Source: Acuticoccus sp. I52.16.1 (GTDB lineage Bacteria > Pseudomonadota > Alphaproteobacteria > Rhizobiales > Amorphaceae). From it: a stretch of DNA of 64,000 nt. Each line of letters starts with the position of its first letter. The first letter of the stretch is position 1. The notes beneath the pieces are model-generated. The model was not told the DNA's origin, made no database searches, and was given only the letters and a program-made list of their open reading frames with translations. The stretch lies in contig NZ_CP094828.1 in assembly GCF_022865125.1 (NCBI RefSeq), positions 2,108,001 through 2,172,000 of the forward strand, in the 5' to 3' direction. The position numbers were made by a program, and so were the translations under genes. Positions 45,816-56,514 of this stretch are shown here, piece by piece.

Positions 45816-46250
45816 CTACTCGCCGGTATCGGCCGCCTCGCCGAGCGTATCGCGCGAGCTCGCCTCCACGCGCGGCAGATCGTCGGTGATGTGCAGCCAC
45901 GGCAGGGCTGTGCCGGCGTGGGCGTGGAGCTGCGGCGCGAGGTCGGCGGCCTGATCGAGAAGCCCGAGCGAGACGAAGACCTGGCCTGGCAGATAGTCGT
46001 AACGTCCCGTCAGCGGGGAGCCGCACGCCGGACAGAACGTCCGCGCCACGCCGGGGTTGGCGCGGACCGTGGCGCCCGCCGGGGCAACGGTGACGTCCCC
46101 TTCGGCGAAGGCCGCGAAGGCGGCGACAGGGGCGCCGGTCACGCGCCGACAGTCGTCGCAGTGGCAGTAGGCGACCGTTTGCGGCGCTTGCGCGGCGTGG
46201 ATCGTGGTCGCCCCGCAGTAGCAGCGGCCGGTGATGGGCGCCGCACTCAC
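45816..46250 (-). CDS. GFA-family (glutathione-dependent formaldehyde-activating/CENP-V fold) protein
   Basis: 144 residues. Zinc-binding family with its cysteine sets intact: RCYCGATTIHA, YCHCDDCRRVTGAPVAAF and FCPACGSPLTG. Activity varies in the family; real formaldehyde activation is proven for few members. Its ATG overlaps the yggS stop, so both are co-translated. Confidence 0.9.
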   Translation of the reverse strand: MSAAPITGRCYCGATTIHAAQAPQTVAYCHCDDCRRVTGAPVAAFAAFAEGDVTVAPAGATVRANPGVARTFCPACGSPLTGRYDYLPGQVFVSLGLLDQAADLAPQLHAHAGTALPWLHITDDLPRVEASSRDTLGEAADTGE

Positions 46251-46936
46251 CCCGCGGCGATCGGCGGGCGGGCGCCGAAGATGGCGGAGCCGACGCGGAC
46301 CCAGCGGGCGCCGTGGGCGATCGCCTCGCGGTAGTCGCCGGACATGCCCATCGAGGTGGGGAGGCCGAGGCCGTCCGCGATCGTCTTCAGCGCCGCGAAG
46401 TGCGGGCCGGGCGGCTCGTCGGCCGGGGGGATCGCCATCAGGCCGATCACCGGGAGCCCCAGAGCCCGGGCGCGCTCCACCAGGGCGGCGGCGTCCTCCG
46501 GCGCGGCGCCGGCCTTCTGCGGCTCGCGGCCGATGTTCACCTGGATCAGGCAGCGCGGCATGCGGCCGACCGCGTCGGCGGCCTTGGCGATCGCCTCGGC
46601 GATCTTCTCACGGTCGACGCTCTCGATCACGTCGAACAGGGCCACGGCGTCCTTGGCCTTGTTGGACTGGAGCGGGCCGAGGAGGTGCAGCTCGATGTCG
46701 GGAAACGCCTCGCGCAGTGCGGGCCACTTTCCCTTCGCCTCCTGCACGCGGTTCTCGCCGACGATGCGCTGGCCGGCCTCCAGCGCGGGGCGGACGTGCG
46801 CGGCCTCGAAGGTCTTGGTGACGGCGACGAGGTCCACCATATCCGTCCGGCCGGCGGCCTTCATCGCGTCCGCGATCGACCTTTGGACCACACTCAACGC
46901 CTGCGCGACCCCGGCTTCGCTCACTTCACCCGTCAT
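46247..46936 (-). CDS. yggS: YggS-family PLP-homeostasis protein
   Basis: 229 residues. Fold-type III PLP protein that buffers pyridoxal 5'-phosphate. The PLP lysine lies in [10 protein letters not shown], followed by [27 protein letters not shown], and the phosphate-binding [30 protein letters not shown] 46936 is divergent from leuS, 69 bases away. Confidence 0.95.
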   Translation of the reverse strand: MTGEVSEAGVAQALSVVQRSIADAMKAAGRTDMVDLVAVTKTFEAAHVRPALEAGQRIVGENRVQEAKGKWPALREAFPDIELHLLGPLQSNKAKDAVALFDVIESVDREKIAEAIAKAADAVGRMPRCLIQVNIGREPQKAGAAPEDAAALVERARALGLPVIGLMAIPPADEPPGPHFAALKTIADGLGLPTSMGMSGDYREAIAHGARWVRVGSAIFGARPPIAAG

Positions 46937-47004
46937 GGCGGTTGACCCTTCGGCTTCCCTCACCCATGGTCCGCCGACATCTCCCACGCCGGTTCCGAAC
47001 ACGA

Positions 47005-49818
47005 ATGAGTACCCACGAGCGTTACAACGCGCCCGCCACCGAAGCCAAGTGGCGTGCCGCCTGGGACGAGGCGGACATCTACAAGACCGCCAACGACGAC
47101 CCGCGTCCCAAATACTACGTCTTGGAGATGTTCCCCTACCCGTCCGGCCGCATCCACATGGGCCACGTGCGCAACTACACGATGGGCGACGTGGTGGCGC
47201 GGTACCGCCGGGCGAAGGGCTTCAACGTCCTGCACCCGATGGGGTGGGACGCGTTCGGCATGCCGGCCGAAAACGCGGCGATGCAGAACAACACGCATCC
47301 CGCCGAGTGGACCTACGCCAACATCGACGCGATGAAGAAGCAGCTCAAGTCGATGGGCCTCTCGCTCGACTGGAGCCGCGAGTTCGCGACCTGCGACCCC
47401 GCCTATTACGCGCAGCAGCAGCGCCTGTTCCTGGGCTTCCTGCGCGAGGGGCTGGTCTCGCGCCAGAACCGCAAGGTCAACTGGGACCCGGTCGACCGGA
47501 CCGTGCTCGCCAACGAGCAGGTGATCGACGGAAAGGGTTGGCGCTCCGGCGCCCCGGTCGAGCAGCGCGACATGCCGGAGTGGTGCTTCAAGATCACCGA
47601 CTACGCGCAGGATCTCTTGGACGCGCTCGACGGGCTGGACCGCTGGCCCGACAAGGTGCGCCTCATGCAGCGCAACTGGATCGGCCGCTCCGAAGGCCTG
47701 ATGATGCGCTTCCCGCTGACGGTGCACGAGCCGTCCGGCATCACCGAGATCGAAGTATTCACCACCCGGCCGGACACGATCTTCGGCGCCTCGTTCGTGG
47801 CGCTGGCGCCGGGGCACCCGCTCGCCAGGGCGGTCGCCGAGCACAATCCGGATGTCGCGGCCTTCATCGCCGAGACGCAGCGGATGGGGACGAGCGCGGT
47901 CGAGATCGAGAAGGCGGAGAAGCGCGGCGTCTTCACCAACCTGCGCGTCGCCCACCCGTTCGATCCGGAGATCACGCTGCCGGTCTACGTCGCCAACTTC
48001 ATCCTGATGGACTACGGTACGGGCGCCATCTTCGGCTGTCCCGCGCACGACCAGCGCGACCTCGACTTCGCCCGCAAGTACTCGCTGCCGGTGCACCCGG
48101 TGGTCCGCCCGCGCGATGCGGACGACACCTTCCACGTCGGCGCCGACGCGTTCACCGACGACGGCGTCATCTTCAACTCCCGCTTCCTCGACGGGATGTC
48201 GATCGCCGACGCCAAGAACGAGGTCGCGAGCCGGCTTGAGATGGTGACGATGGACGGCGCCCCGCAGGCGACGCGCAAGGTGAACTTCCGCCTGCGCGAC
48301 TGGGGTATCTCGCGCCAGCGCTACTGGGGCTGCCCGATCCCGGTGATCCATTGCGAGGCGTGCGGCATCGTCCCCGTCCCGGACGACCAGCTCCCGGTGA
48401 AGCTCCCCGACGACGTCACGTTCGACGTGCCCGGCAACCCGCTCGACCGGCACCCGACCTGGAAGCACGTCGACTGCCCGTCCTGCGGCGCCCCGGCGCG
48501 GCGCGAGACGGACACGATGGACACCTTCGTCGACAGTTCGTGGTACTTCGCGCGCTTCACCGCACCGGACGCCGCCACCCCGATCGACAAGGACGTCATG
48601 GAGGCGTGGCTCCCGGTCGATCAGTATATCGGCGGTGTCGAGCACGCGATCCTGCACCTCCTCTACTCGCGCTTCTTCATGCGGGCGGTGGCCAAGTGCG
48701 GCTACGGCGACCGGCCTGAGCCGTTCCGCGGCCTCTTCACCCAGGGCATGGTCACGCACGAGACGTTCGGCGACCCGCTGCGCCGCTGGCTCGCCCCCGA
48801 GGAGACGCGCCCCGCCACCGCCGAAGAGGCGGCCGACCTCGCCGCGCGCTACCGCATCCACGCCGAGGCGTCCGAGAAACTCGACCGCACCCGCGGGATC
48901 GACGGGACGCTCATGTTGCAGACCCTCGACCCCTCCAGCGAGCCGGAGGCCGCCGCCGCCTACGACGCGATCTTCGCCGAGGCCGGGGTGGCGCCGCTGT
49001 TCGCGAAGCGCGTCTGGTTCTCCAAGTCGCACCCGTTCCGCGCGCAGGACCCCGCGGCGTGGCTGGTCGATCTCACCGCGCCCGGCCTCGCCCCGGCGTT
49101 TGCCTATGGCATCGAGAAGATGTCGAAGTCGAAGCGCAACGTGGTCGATCCGGACACCGTGCTCACCACCTACGGCGCCGACACCGCGCGCTGGTTCATG
49201 CTGTCCGACACCCCGCCCGAGCGCGACATCGAGTGGACGGACGCGGGGTTCGACGCCGCGCACCGCTTCGTGCAGCGCATCTGGCGCCTGGTGAACGAGG
49301 CCGCCGCGAAGACCGACGCGCCCGGCACCGGCGACGGGCTGGCGCTGCGCAAGGCGACCCACGCCGCCATCAAGGCGATCGAGGACGACATCGAGGGCCT
49401 CGGCTTCAACCGCGCCGTCGCCCGCCTCTACGAGTGGTCGAACGCGCTGCAGAAGGCGCTCGGCGACGATGCGACCCCCGGCTCTGTCTTCGCCGAGAGC
49501 ATCGAGGCGATGGTGCGCTGCTTCGCGCCGATGATGCCCCACCTCGCCGAGGAGTGCTGGCGCGTGATCGGCAAGGACGGCTTCGTCACCGCCGCCGCAT
49601 GGCCCGAGGTCGACGAGAGCCTCCTGGTGGAGGACGCCGTCACCCTCCCCGTCCAGGTCAACGGCAAGAAGCGCGCCGAGATCACGGTCGCCAAGGATGC
49701 CGCCGCGGGCGATATCGAGGCCGCGGTGCTGGAGCTGGAGGACGTGAAACGCTTCCTCAATGGTCCCCCGCGCAAGGTGATCGTCGTGCCCCAACGGATC
49801 GTCAATGTCGTGGCGTAG
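47005..49818 (+). CDS. leuS: Leucine--tRNA ligase with an enlarged leucine-specific domain
   Basis: Class Ia synthetase, 937 residues from ATG 47005 ([16 protein letters not shown]). HIGH motif region [16 protein letters not shown]1 editing domain (about 225-420; [30 protein letters not shown]), KMSKSKRN at about 705. Between GMV and KMSKS there are 121 residues (bases 48754-49116), against about 50 in E. coli. The region contains [20 protein letters not shown]. The protein is longer than the 860-870 residues usual in gammaproteobacteria, and this insert accounts for most of the difference. First gene of leuS-lptE-holA. Confidence 0.97.
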   Translation: MSTHERYNAPATEAKWRAAWDEADIYKTANDDPRPKYYVLEMFPYPSGRIHMGHVRNYTMGDVVARYRRAKGFNVLHPMGWDAFGMPAENAAMQNNTHPAEWTYANIDAMKKQLKSMGLSLDWSREFATCDPAYYAQQQRLFLGFLREGLVSRQNRKVNWDPVDRTVLANEQVIDGKGWRSGAPVEQRDMPEWCFKITDYAQDLLDALDGLDRWPDKVRLMQRNWIGRSEGLMMRFPLTVHEPSGITEIEVFTTRPDTIFGASFVALAPGHPLARAVAEHNPDVAAFIAETQRMGTSAVEIEKAEKRGVFTNLRVAHPFDPEITLPVYVANFILMDYGTGAIFGCPAHDQRDLDFARKYSLPVHPVVRPRDADDTFHVGADAFTDDGVIFNSRFLDGMSIADAKNEVASRLEMVTMDGAPQATRKVNFRLRDWGISRQRYWGCPIPVIHCEACGIVPVPDDQLPVKLPDDVTFDVPGNPLDRHPTWKHVDCPSCGAPARRETDTMDTFVDSSWYFARFTAPDAATPIDKDVMEAWLPVDQYIGGVEHAILHLLYSRFFMRAVAKCGYGDRPEPFRGLFTQGMVTHETFGDPLRRWLAPEETRPATAEEAADLAARYRIHAEASEKLDRTRGIDGTLMLQTLDPSSEPEAAAAYDAIFAEAGVAPLFAKRVWFSKSHPFRAQDPAAWLVDLTAPGLAPAFAYGIEKMSKSKRNVVDPDTVLTTYGADTARWFMLSDTPPERDIEWTDAGFDAAHRFVQRIWRLVNEAAAKTDAPGTGDGLALRKATHAAIKAIEDDIEGLGFNRAVARLYEWSNALQKALGDDATPGSVFAESIEAMVRCFAPMMPHLAEECWRVIGKDGFVTAAAWPEVDESLLVEDAVTLPVQVNGKKRAEITVAKDAAAGDIEAAVLELEDVKRFLNGPPRKVIVVPQRIVNVVA

Positions 49819-50329
49819 CGCCATCATCGCACTGGCGGCGGCCCTCGCGGTCGCCGGGTGCCAGGTTCGCCCGCTCTATCTCGACGCGGCGACGGGCGGG
49901 CCGTTGTCGCCGACGCCGGACCTCATGGCGATCGCCGTCGACCCGCCGCGCGACCGCACCGAGCAGGTCCTCACCAACGAGTTGAAGTTCCTGTTCCGCG
50001 GCGACGGCAGCAACGTCGTCGACCCGCGCTACCGCCTGCGCTTCGTGGTCGACGTCAGCGACGACCGCCTCGCCGTGGAGCTGGAGCAGGACCTGCCCGC
50101 CGCCATCCTGGTGACGCTGAACGCGACCTTCATCCTGTCCGAGATCGCGACCGAGCGCACGCTGCTGACCGGCGCGTCGACCGCCACCGCGTCCTACGAC
50201 TTCTCCTCCCAGCGCTTCGCCAACGTGCGGGCCGAGAAGGACGCGCGGGAGCGGGCCGCGCGGTCGATGGCGGAGAACATCGCGACCCGCATCGCCGCCT
50301 ACTTCGCGGCCAAGCGCTCCGACACGTGA
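49805..50329 (+). CDS. lptE: LPS-assembly lipoprotein LptE
   Basis: 174 residues. Lipoprotein signal with lipobox AVAGC at about residues 15-19, then an LptE-type alpha/beta domain ([52 protein letters not shown]). It plugs the LptD barrel for LPS transport. It overlaps the leuS end by 14 bases and holA by four. The leuS-lptE-holA order is conserved in many proteobacteria. Confidence 0.9.
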   Translation: MSWRSAIIALAAALAVAGCQVRPLYLDAATGGPLSPTPDLMAIAVDPPRDRTEQVLTNELKFLFRGDGSNVVDPRYRLRFVVDVSDDRLAVELEQDLPAAILVTLNATFILSEIATERTLLTGASTATASYDFSSQRFANVRAEKDARERAARSMAENIATRIAAYFAAKRSDT

Positions 50330-51351
50330 CCGCGGCGAAGGCCAACGAGGTCGGCCGCCGCTTCCCGCATCGCGACAAGCTGCCCCCCGTCGTCCTGGTG
50401 TTCGGGCCCGACCGCGGCCTCGTGACCGAGGTGTCGGACGCGATCCTCGCCCTCTTCGACGACAGCGACGACCCCTTCGCCATCGTCAAGCTCGACGCCG
50501 CGACGGTGACGGCGGACCCCGCCCGGCTGATCGACGAAGCGGGCACCATCTCGATGTTCGGCGGCAAGCGGCTGATCCTGGTTCGCGACGCCGCCGGCCG
50601 CAACATGTCGCCCGCGGTCGTGCCGCTGCTCGACCGTCCGCCGACCGAGGCGGTCGTCGTCGTCGAGGCGGGCGACCTGAAGCGCGGCACGGGGCTGCGC
50701 AAGGACGTCGAGAACCACGCGCGCGCCGTCGCGATCTACTGCCCCGCCGACACCGAGCGAGACCTCGACCGGATGATCGACGAGGAGGCGGCCAAGTTCG
50801 GCCTCGCCGTCGACGCCGACGCCCGCGCCATGCTGCGCGAGCGCCTTGGCGCCGACCGCGCCGCCTCGCGCGGAGAGGTGCTGAAGGCTTGCCTGCATGC
50901 CGCCGACGGCGAGGCGCTGACGACCGCCGACATCGACGCCGTGGTCGGCGACGTTGCCGCCAGCCAGATCGGCGAGGCGGTGGACGCGGCCTTCCTCGGC
51001 AACCGCCGCGCGCTCGACGCCGCGCTCGGCCGCGTGCTGCGGCAGGACAGCGCCGCGGTGCAGATCCTGATGATGGCACAACGGGTCTGCCACGCATTGG
51101 AGCTGGCCTCCGCCGCCGTGGCGCAGGGCGCGTCGCCGACGCGGGCGGTGGAGGAGCTGCGCCCGCCCCTCTTCGGTTCGCAGCGGGCGATGGCGCCGCG
51201 CGCGCTGGACCAATGGGCGCCCGGCAAGCTGCGCGCCGCCTCCGAGGCCATCGCCGAGGCGACGTTCCGAACCCGCATCATGCCCCACCTCGCCGCGGCG
51301 ACGACCCGCGATCTCCTCTTCCGGATCGCCTCGCAGGTCTCGCAGCGCTGA
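50326..51351 (+). CDS. holA: DNA polymerase III delta subunit
   Basis: 341 residues from GTG 50326, which overlaps the lptE stop. Clamp-loader subunit that opens the beta ring. Features: VVLVFGPDRGLVTEVSDAI, SMFGGKRLILVRDA, VVVVEAGDLKRGTGLRKDVE, then a C-terminal helical domain (AQILMMAQ-type AVQILMMAQRVCHALELA). Length and context fit HolA. Confidence 0.94.
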   Translation: MTAAKANEVGRRFPHRDKLPPVVLVFGPDRGLVTEVSDAILALFDDSDDPFAIVKLDAATVTADPARLIDEAGTISMFGGKRLILVRDAAGRNMSPAVVPLLDRPPTEAVVVVEAGDLKRGTGLRKDVENHARAVAIYCPADTERDLDRMIDEEAAKFGLAVDADARAMLRERLGADRAASRGEVLKACLHAADGEALTTADIDAVVGDVAASQIGEAVDAAFLGNRRALDAALGRVLRQDSAAVQILMMAQRVCHALELASAAVAQGASPTRAVEELRPPLFGSQRAMAPRALDQWAPGKLRAASEAIAEATFRTRIMPHLAAATTRDLLFRIASQVSQR

Positions 51352-51477
51352 GCCCGGCCCGCCTGCCGGACAGTGCGCCTAAGAAAAAACACTGTCGTCG
51401 ACCGCCCGCTGCCTTGAGGCTACTTGCGCGCGTTACGGAATTGTGAGAATTCTAGCCATCATTTGTTGGGGGTGCTC

Positions 51478-51990
51478 GTGTCTCCGCTGAAGTACTTGAT
51501 CTTAATCGTCTTCGTCGCCGGTCTCTGGTCCCCGGCCCATGCCGTGAACGACACGCGCATCCGCGCCGCCGTCTCCGGCCTCAAATTCGACCTCGAGGAG
51601 CTGGGCCAACAGCCTCAGATGCCATTCGCGATCATCGAGGGCATCGGCCGTCGCATGACCCGCCTGAGCCTCTCCTCGTTCAGTTCCTACCTCACGGTGA
51701 TCACGCGCTCCTTCAACCCGCCGCGCGACATTTTCGTGAATCCCAACGTCAACATATTCACCTTCCTGCGGACGCTGCCCACCGCGCAGAACAACCTGCT
51801 GTCGAGCAACCTCTTCGGCCTCGGCGCCGGTGTGGACACGCGACAGGAGAACGCCGCGGTCCGCCAGCGTCTCGCTCTGATCTTGAAGAACAACGGAGCG
51901 AACCGCACGCGCATCCGTGCCGTGCTGCGACGCATCCGCTTCCAGCAGAACACGGTGTTCTCACCGCCGCCGGTCGTCTCCGGAAACTGA
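51478..51990 (+). CDS. Small secreted protein of unknown function
   Basis: 170 residues from GTG 51478 (GGGGG seven bases upstream). Signal peptide ending WSPAHA at about residue 21, mature protein basic, rich in Asn and Arg near the end (LILKNNGANRTRIRAVLRRI). No cysteines and no known motif. There is no conserved family I recognise. Separated from holA by 126 bases; a strong hairpin follows 51 bases after the stop. Confidence 0.65.
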   Translation: MSPLKYLILIVFVAGLWSPAHAVNDTRIRAAVSGLKFDLEELGQQPQMPFAIIEGIGRRMTRLSLSSFSSYLTVITRSFNPPRDIFVNPNVNIFTFLRTLPTAQNNLLSSNLFGLGAGVDTRQENAAVRQRLALILKNNGANRTRIRAVLRRIRFQQNTVFSPPPVVSGN

Positions 51991-52041
51991 GTCTCTCGAG
52001 GAGCAGCCCTCCAGCGGACTGCGAGTCACCCGCGACTTGGG

Positions 52042-52063
52042 TGCGCCCGCTTTTGCGGGCGCA
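52042..52063 (+). terminator. Terminator hairpin after the secreted-protein gene
   Basis: TGCGCCCGC and GCGGGCGCA form a perfect 9-bp stem with a TTTT loop, followed by GTTT. It lies between the secreted-protein gene and the convergent MerR gene, so it may serve both strands. Confidence 0.7.
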
Positions 52064-52122
52064 GTTTCGCATTCGGAACGCGGCTGGCGGAACGCGGTCC
52101 GAGGTTGCTTCGCCGACCGTCG

Positions 52123-52518
52123 TCAGCAGGCCTTGCTGCGGCCGAGTTCGGCGAGCGAGTTGGTCGCGTTCCGCTCGATATCGCGCAGTTCGGCGAGGGT
52201 CTGAGTGAGCGCCGCGCTCTGCTCCTCCAACTTCTCGATCCGGGAGCGCACGCCCCTCAGCAGCGCGTTGAGCTGTTCCTGCCCCGCCTGGTCGGTCTCG
52301 TAGAGGTCGAGGTAGTCCTTGATGTCCTGCAGCGAGAAGCCGAGCCGCTTGCCCCGCTGCACCAGGATCAGACGGTCCCGCTCGTGCTCGGTATAGACCC
52401 GCGTCGTGCCGGCCCGCTTGGGGCTGATCAGACCCTTGGATTCATAAAACCGTACCGCGCGCGGCGTGAGGCCGAGCTCTTCGGCGAGTTGCGTCACCGT
52501 GTAAAACGAATGACTCAT
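52123..52518 (-). CDS. MerR-family regulator, LiuR-like
   Basis: 131 residues from ATG 52518. Winged HTH at the N-terminus (YTVTQLAEELGLTPRAVRFY, ESKGLISPKR), the arginine-rich second wing (RVYTEHERDRLILVQRGKRL, GFSLQDIKDYLDLY), then a dimerisation coiled coil. There are no metal-binding cysteines in the effector part; the only Cys is the C-terminal residue. It resembles LiuR, regulator of leucine/isovalerate catabolism, but no liu genes are in the window. Confidence 0.85.
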   Translation of the reverse strand: MSHSFYTVTQLAEELGLTPRAVRFYESKGLISPKRAGTTRVYTEHERDRLILVQRGKRLGFSLQDIKDYLDLYETDQAGQEQLNALLRGVRSRIEKLEEQSAALTQTLAELRDIERNATNSLAELGRSKAC

Positions 52519-53087
52519 GGCGCGGCGGCTCCAGACCAGCCGCGGTTGCCCAGCCGATTCACGTTTTCCGTGCATACACTGCCCCGCTCCTGCGACGGTG
52601 CCTTCCGTCCGTGCGGCGGTACCTGGGCCTTGGAAGGTTCGTCGAAAATGGCATCCCTCTGGCGAAATTCGCGTATCACTTAGACTTGACCCTTCCGCGG
52701 AGCCAAACAGTGGGCGCATCCGCGGTCATAATACCTGGCGGGGCGACGGTCCTCCGGTCGAGGGGAAGGCTCCAGGCCCGGCCGCCAGCGTTTCAACATC
52801 ACGATCACTTACTTGCAATTTATAATTGCTTGAGCGCTTCGATATTAGTGCTCCGATCATTACACGAATTTATAGCGCAATCGATTTGTGTTATGCAAGG
52901 TAATATAGCAGTTCGCGCGGCCCCACCGCCCCGCGCGCCCTGCGCGGGCGGGAACCACCTTGCGGTTGTATTCCGCCCCGCCCAGCGCCCGCAGCGCGCA
53001 ACCGACCGCACCCCGGACATCGTCACCTCGGCGCCGACCGTCAAGACGGCGCGAGCCCTGCCACCGGGCGCGGGCCCTCGGCGCATC
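52519..53087. other. 569-base gene-free region with an A+T-rich block
   Basis: Lies upstream of the MerR gene and downstream of the isochorismatase-family gene, both leftward. Bases about 52795-52915 are strikingly A+T-rich for this genome (about 60% A+T) and contain TATA/TTTATA stretches. I find no open reading frame with a ribosome site there and no tRNA. A short CACG-TTTTC-CGTG repeat at 52560-52572 lies 42 bases before the MerR start and may belong to its promoter. Confidence 0.5.
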
Positions 53088-53747
53088 TCAGAGCGACGCG
53101 AATTCGGCGAGCATCTCGTCGGTCGTGCGCACGCGGGCATAGTGGCCGTCCATCATGTCGATGGAATTGTCGTGCCGGCGCTCCTCGTGGGTGGCGCAAC
53201 AATCGGCCAGCAGCGTCACCAGGAAGCCGCGGTCGCAGGCGTCGCGGACCGTCGTCTCCACGCACTGGTCGGTGCATACGCCGTAGACCACCAGATACTC
53301 GATCCCGAGGTTGCGCAGCACGTACTCGATATTGGTGCAATTGAAGATGCCCGACGCGGTCTTGGGGATGATGATCTCGTCCCCCACCGGGCCGACTTCG
53401 GGGATCACCCCCGCCTCCCAGGCGCCCTTCGGGATGAACAGGCCGGAGATCATATGATCGAGGCTGATGTCTCGCCCGTCCTGGGTGAGCGCTTCGATCA
53501 CGGTGAAGATCACCTCGACCCCCGCCTCGCGCGCCGCGGCTTGCAGGCGCTGCTGGTTGGGGATCACGGTATCGCTCAGACGCGTGAGGAAATGGGCGTC
53601 GCCCTCCTCCCCGCGCCGGGCGCGGGCGGCCCGCTCGGCGGTCCACTCCATATTCTGCATGTCGACGGACAAGAGCGCGGTCTTGCCCTTTTCGACGGGG
53701 CGATCGCGGTCGGCCTTCTCGGCGGTGGCAACGGTCAGCTTGGGCAC
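53088..53747 (-). CDS. Isochorismatase-superfamily cysteine hydrolase
   Basis: 219 residues. Amidohydrolase fold with its triad visible: Asp (ALLSVDMQNMEW), Lys (IIPKTASGIFNCTNIE) and Cys (VYGVCTDQCVETTVRDA). The family includes N-carbamoyl amine, ureidoacrylate, biuret and nicotinamide hydrolases; the substrate is not readable. It is the last gene of the leftward ABC-transporter operon (12 bases after LivH), which suggests that it hydrolyses the imported compound. Confidence 0.9.
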   Translation of the reverse strand: MPKLTVATAEKADRDRPVEKGKTALLSVDMQNMEWTAERAARARRGEEGDAHFLTRLSDTVIPNQQRLQAAAREAGVEVIFTVIEALTQDGRDISLDHMISGLFIPKGAWEAGVIPEVGPVGDEIIIPKTASGIFNCTNIEYVLRNLGIEYLVVYGVCTDQCVETTVRDACDRGFLVTLLADCCATHEERRHDNSIDMMDGHYARVRTTDEMLAEFASL

Positions 53748-53758
53748 TTGGGTCCTTC

Positions 53759-54646
53759 CTAGGAACGGTCGACTTTGGCGGCGGGGACGAGCCCGTCCGG
53801 CCGCACGAGCAGAACCGCGATGACGGTGGTGAGCACGATGGCGTCCCGATAGGGCGACAGGCTATCGGGCAAAAAGGCCTGGCTGAACACCTCCACCGCG
53901 CCGACGAAGAAGCCGCCGAGGATCGCGCCGGAAAGGCTGCCCAGACCGCCGAGCACCGTCGCGATGAAGGCCTTGAGGACCGGGTAGAACCCCATCAACG
54001 GGTCGACCGAGCCGCGCTGCGCCGTCCAGACCACGGCGGCCATGCCCGCCAGCAGCCCCGACAGCGCGAAGGCGGCGGCGACCACGCGATCGGCCCGCAC
54101 GCCCAGGAGCCGCAACATCTCGAAGTCTTCGGCGGCGGCGCGCATCGCCATCCCGGTCTCGGTGCGGCGCAGGAAGAGCGTGAGGCCCAGCAGCGCCAGC
54201 AGCGTGGTGACAATGGATATCGTCGGGACGACGCCGACCGTGATGTCGCCGAGCTGGTAGGTCCCGGACAGCGAGGCCGGCAGCGCGATCGGCTTGGGCC
54301 GGGCCGAGATGCCGTTCTGGAACAGCACCTTGAGGATCTCGGAGATGGCGAAGCTGGTGATCAGCAGGGACACCACCGAGGCGCCGCGCATGGCGCGGAA
54401 GGCCACCCGTTCCATCGCCACGGCGGCGAACACGGCCGCAAAGATCCCGGTCGCCACGGCGAAGGGGATCGGCAGGCCGAACGCGGTCGCTGCGAAGACG
54501 CCGTAGCCGCCGACCGTCATGATCTCACCGTGCGCGAAGTTGATGAGGCGGACGATGGAGAAGACGATGGCGAGCCCCAGCGCCAGCATCGCGTAGATGC
54601 CGCCCAGCGAGAGCGCGTTCACCGATTGCTGGATGACGAAGTCCAT
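53759..54646 (-). CDS. Branched-chain-amino-acid-type ABC permease (LivH family)
   Basis: 295 residues with eight or nine helices. LivH features: NALSLGGIYAMLALGLAIVF, INFAHGEIMTVGGYGVF, then DRVVAAAFALSGLLAGMAAV and TVLGGLGSLSGAILGGFFVG (EAA-loop region). Works with the fused LivM-LivG protein, LivF and the binding protein encoded upstream. Confidence 0.95.
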   Translation of the reverse strand: MDFVIQQSVNALSLGGIYAMLALGLAIVFSIVRLINFAHGEIMTVGGYGVFAATAFGLPIPFAVATGIFAAVFAAVAMERVAFRAMRGASVVSLLITSFAISEILKVLFQNGISARPKPIALPASLSGTYQLGDITVGVVPTISIVTTLLALLGLTLFLRRTETGMAMRAAAEDFEMLRLLGVRADRVVAAAFALSGLLAGMAAVVWTAQRGSVDPLMGFYPVLKAFIATVLGGLGSLSGAILGGFFVGAVEVFSQAFLPDSLSPYRDAIVLTTVIAVLLVRPDGLVPAAKVDRS

Positions 54647-54652
54647 ATCGCC

Positions 54653-55356
<704 letters not shown>

Positions 55357-55360
<4 letters not shown>

Positions 55361-56514
55361 GGCTGCGGCAGCTTCTCGGGGTCGGCGGTGCCGCGGGAGA
55401 CGAAGTCTTTCGAGCCGTCGGCGTTGATCTTGGCGATCACCACCGGGCGCAGCGGCATCCGATCCGTTCCGGCGAAGGTGAAGTTGGACATGATCCCCTC
55501 GCCGTCTTCGATCGCGGCCAGCGCGTCGCGCACCGCCTGCGGGTCGGTGGACCCGGCCGCCTCGACCGCCTGCTCGATCATGTGGGCGATGTCGCAGCCG
55601 TTGACGTAGTAGTTGTTGTCGGGCTCGGTGCCGGTCGCCTCGGTATACTCCTTCACCCAGTCGCCATAGGGCGAACCCTCCTCGGGGAAGCCGCCGGAGG
55701 TGTGATAGGTGCCGTCGACGACGTCGCCGAGGCCGCGGATGGTCGGCGTATCGAGCACGTCGCCGCCCATGACCTGCGTGTCCAGACCGGCGCCGCGCAG
55801 CGCTTTGATGAAGGCCGGAAAGTCGGGCTCCCAGGCCCAGGTGACGATGAGGTCGGGCGCCGGCTCGGTCGCCTTGATGTTGGTGACGATGGCCGAAAAG
55901 TCCGGTTGGTTGAGCGAGTAGAGCGACTCGCCGACCACCTCGCCGCCATTCTTCTGGAAGACGTCGGCGAAATACTCCGGGCCGCCCATGGTGTAGGCGC
56001 TGTCGGGCGACTTGACGATGTAGACCTTCTCGAATCCCTGCTCGGTGGCGAAATCGGCCAGCACGGTGCCCTGCTGGTTGTCGGCGGGGTAGGAACCGAA
56101 GATGAAGTCGCCCACCTGGGTCAGCACCGGGGCGGTGCCGGCGAAGGTCATCGTGGGGATGCCCTCGGGCTGGGTGATCTGGCCGGCGGCGATCGTCGGG
56201 TCGGCGTCAGCCGAGGAGACGATGAACCGGGCGCCCGCGTCGACCATCTCCTGCGCGACCTTCACGGTCTCGGCCATGTCGGAGCGGGTGTCGCGCACGT
56301 CGAGGACGACATTGTATCGGCCGGCCATGCCGCCGGCCTCGTTCATCTTGTCGACGCAGTACTTGAAGCCGGCGTAGCTGGGCTGGTCGTAGGGGGTGAG
56401 GTAGCCGGACTGGGCGCTCATCACGCCGATCTTGTAGTCTTCGGCCTGGGCCGTGGCAGGGATGGCGAGACCGGCGGCAAGCGCGAGGGTCAGTGCCGAG
56501 GCGGCAGTTCTCAT
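55357..56514 (-). CDS. ABC transporter substrate-binding protein (LivJ/amide-type)
   Basis: 385 residues with signal peptide MRTAASALTLALAAGLAIPATAQA. Type I periplasmic binding protein: YKIGVMSAQSGYLTPYDQPS, MNEAGGMAGRYNVVLDVRDT, ISSADADPTIAAGQ-like (IVSSADADPTIAAGQITQPE). It is close to receptors for branched-chain amino acids, urea and short amides; ligand undetermined. ATG overlaps the upstream fused permease gene. Confidence 0.94.

Noticed and set aside
46960-49827. 955-codon minus-strand frame opposite leuS
   Set aside because: The leuS reading has HIGH and KMSKS motifs; the antisense frame is low-information.
52795-52915. Possible tRNA or mobile-element end in the A+T-rich block
   Set aside because: No cloverleaf, terminal inverted repeat or target duplication could be found by eye.
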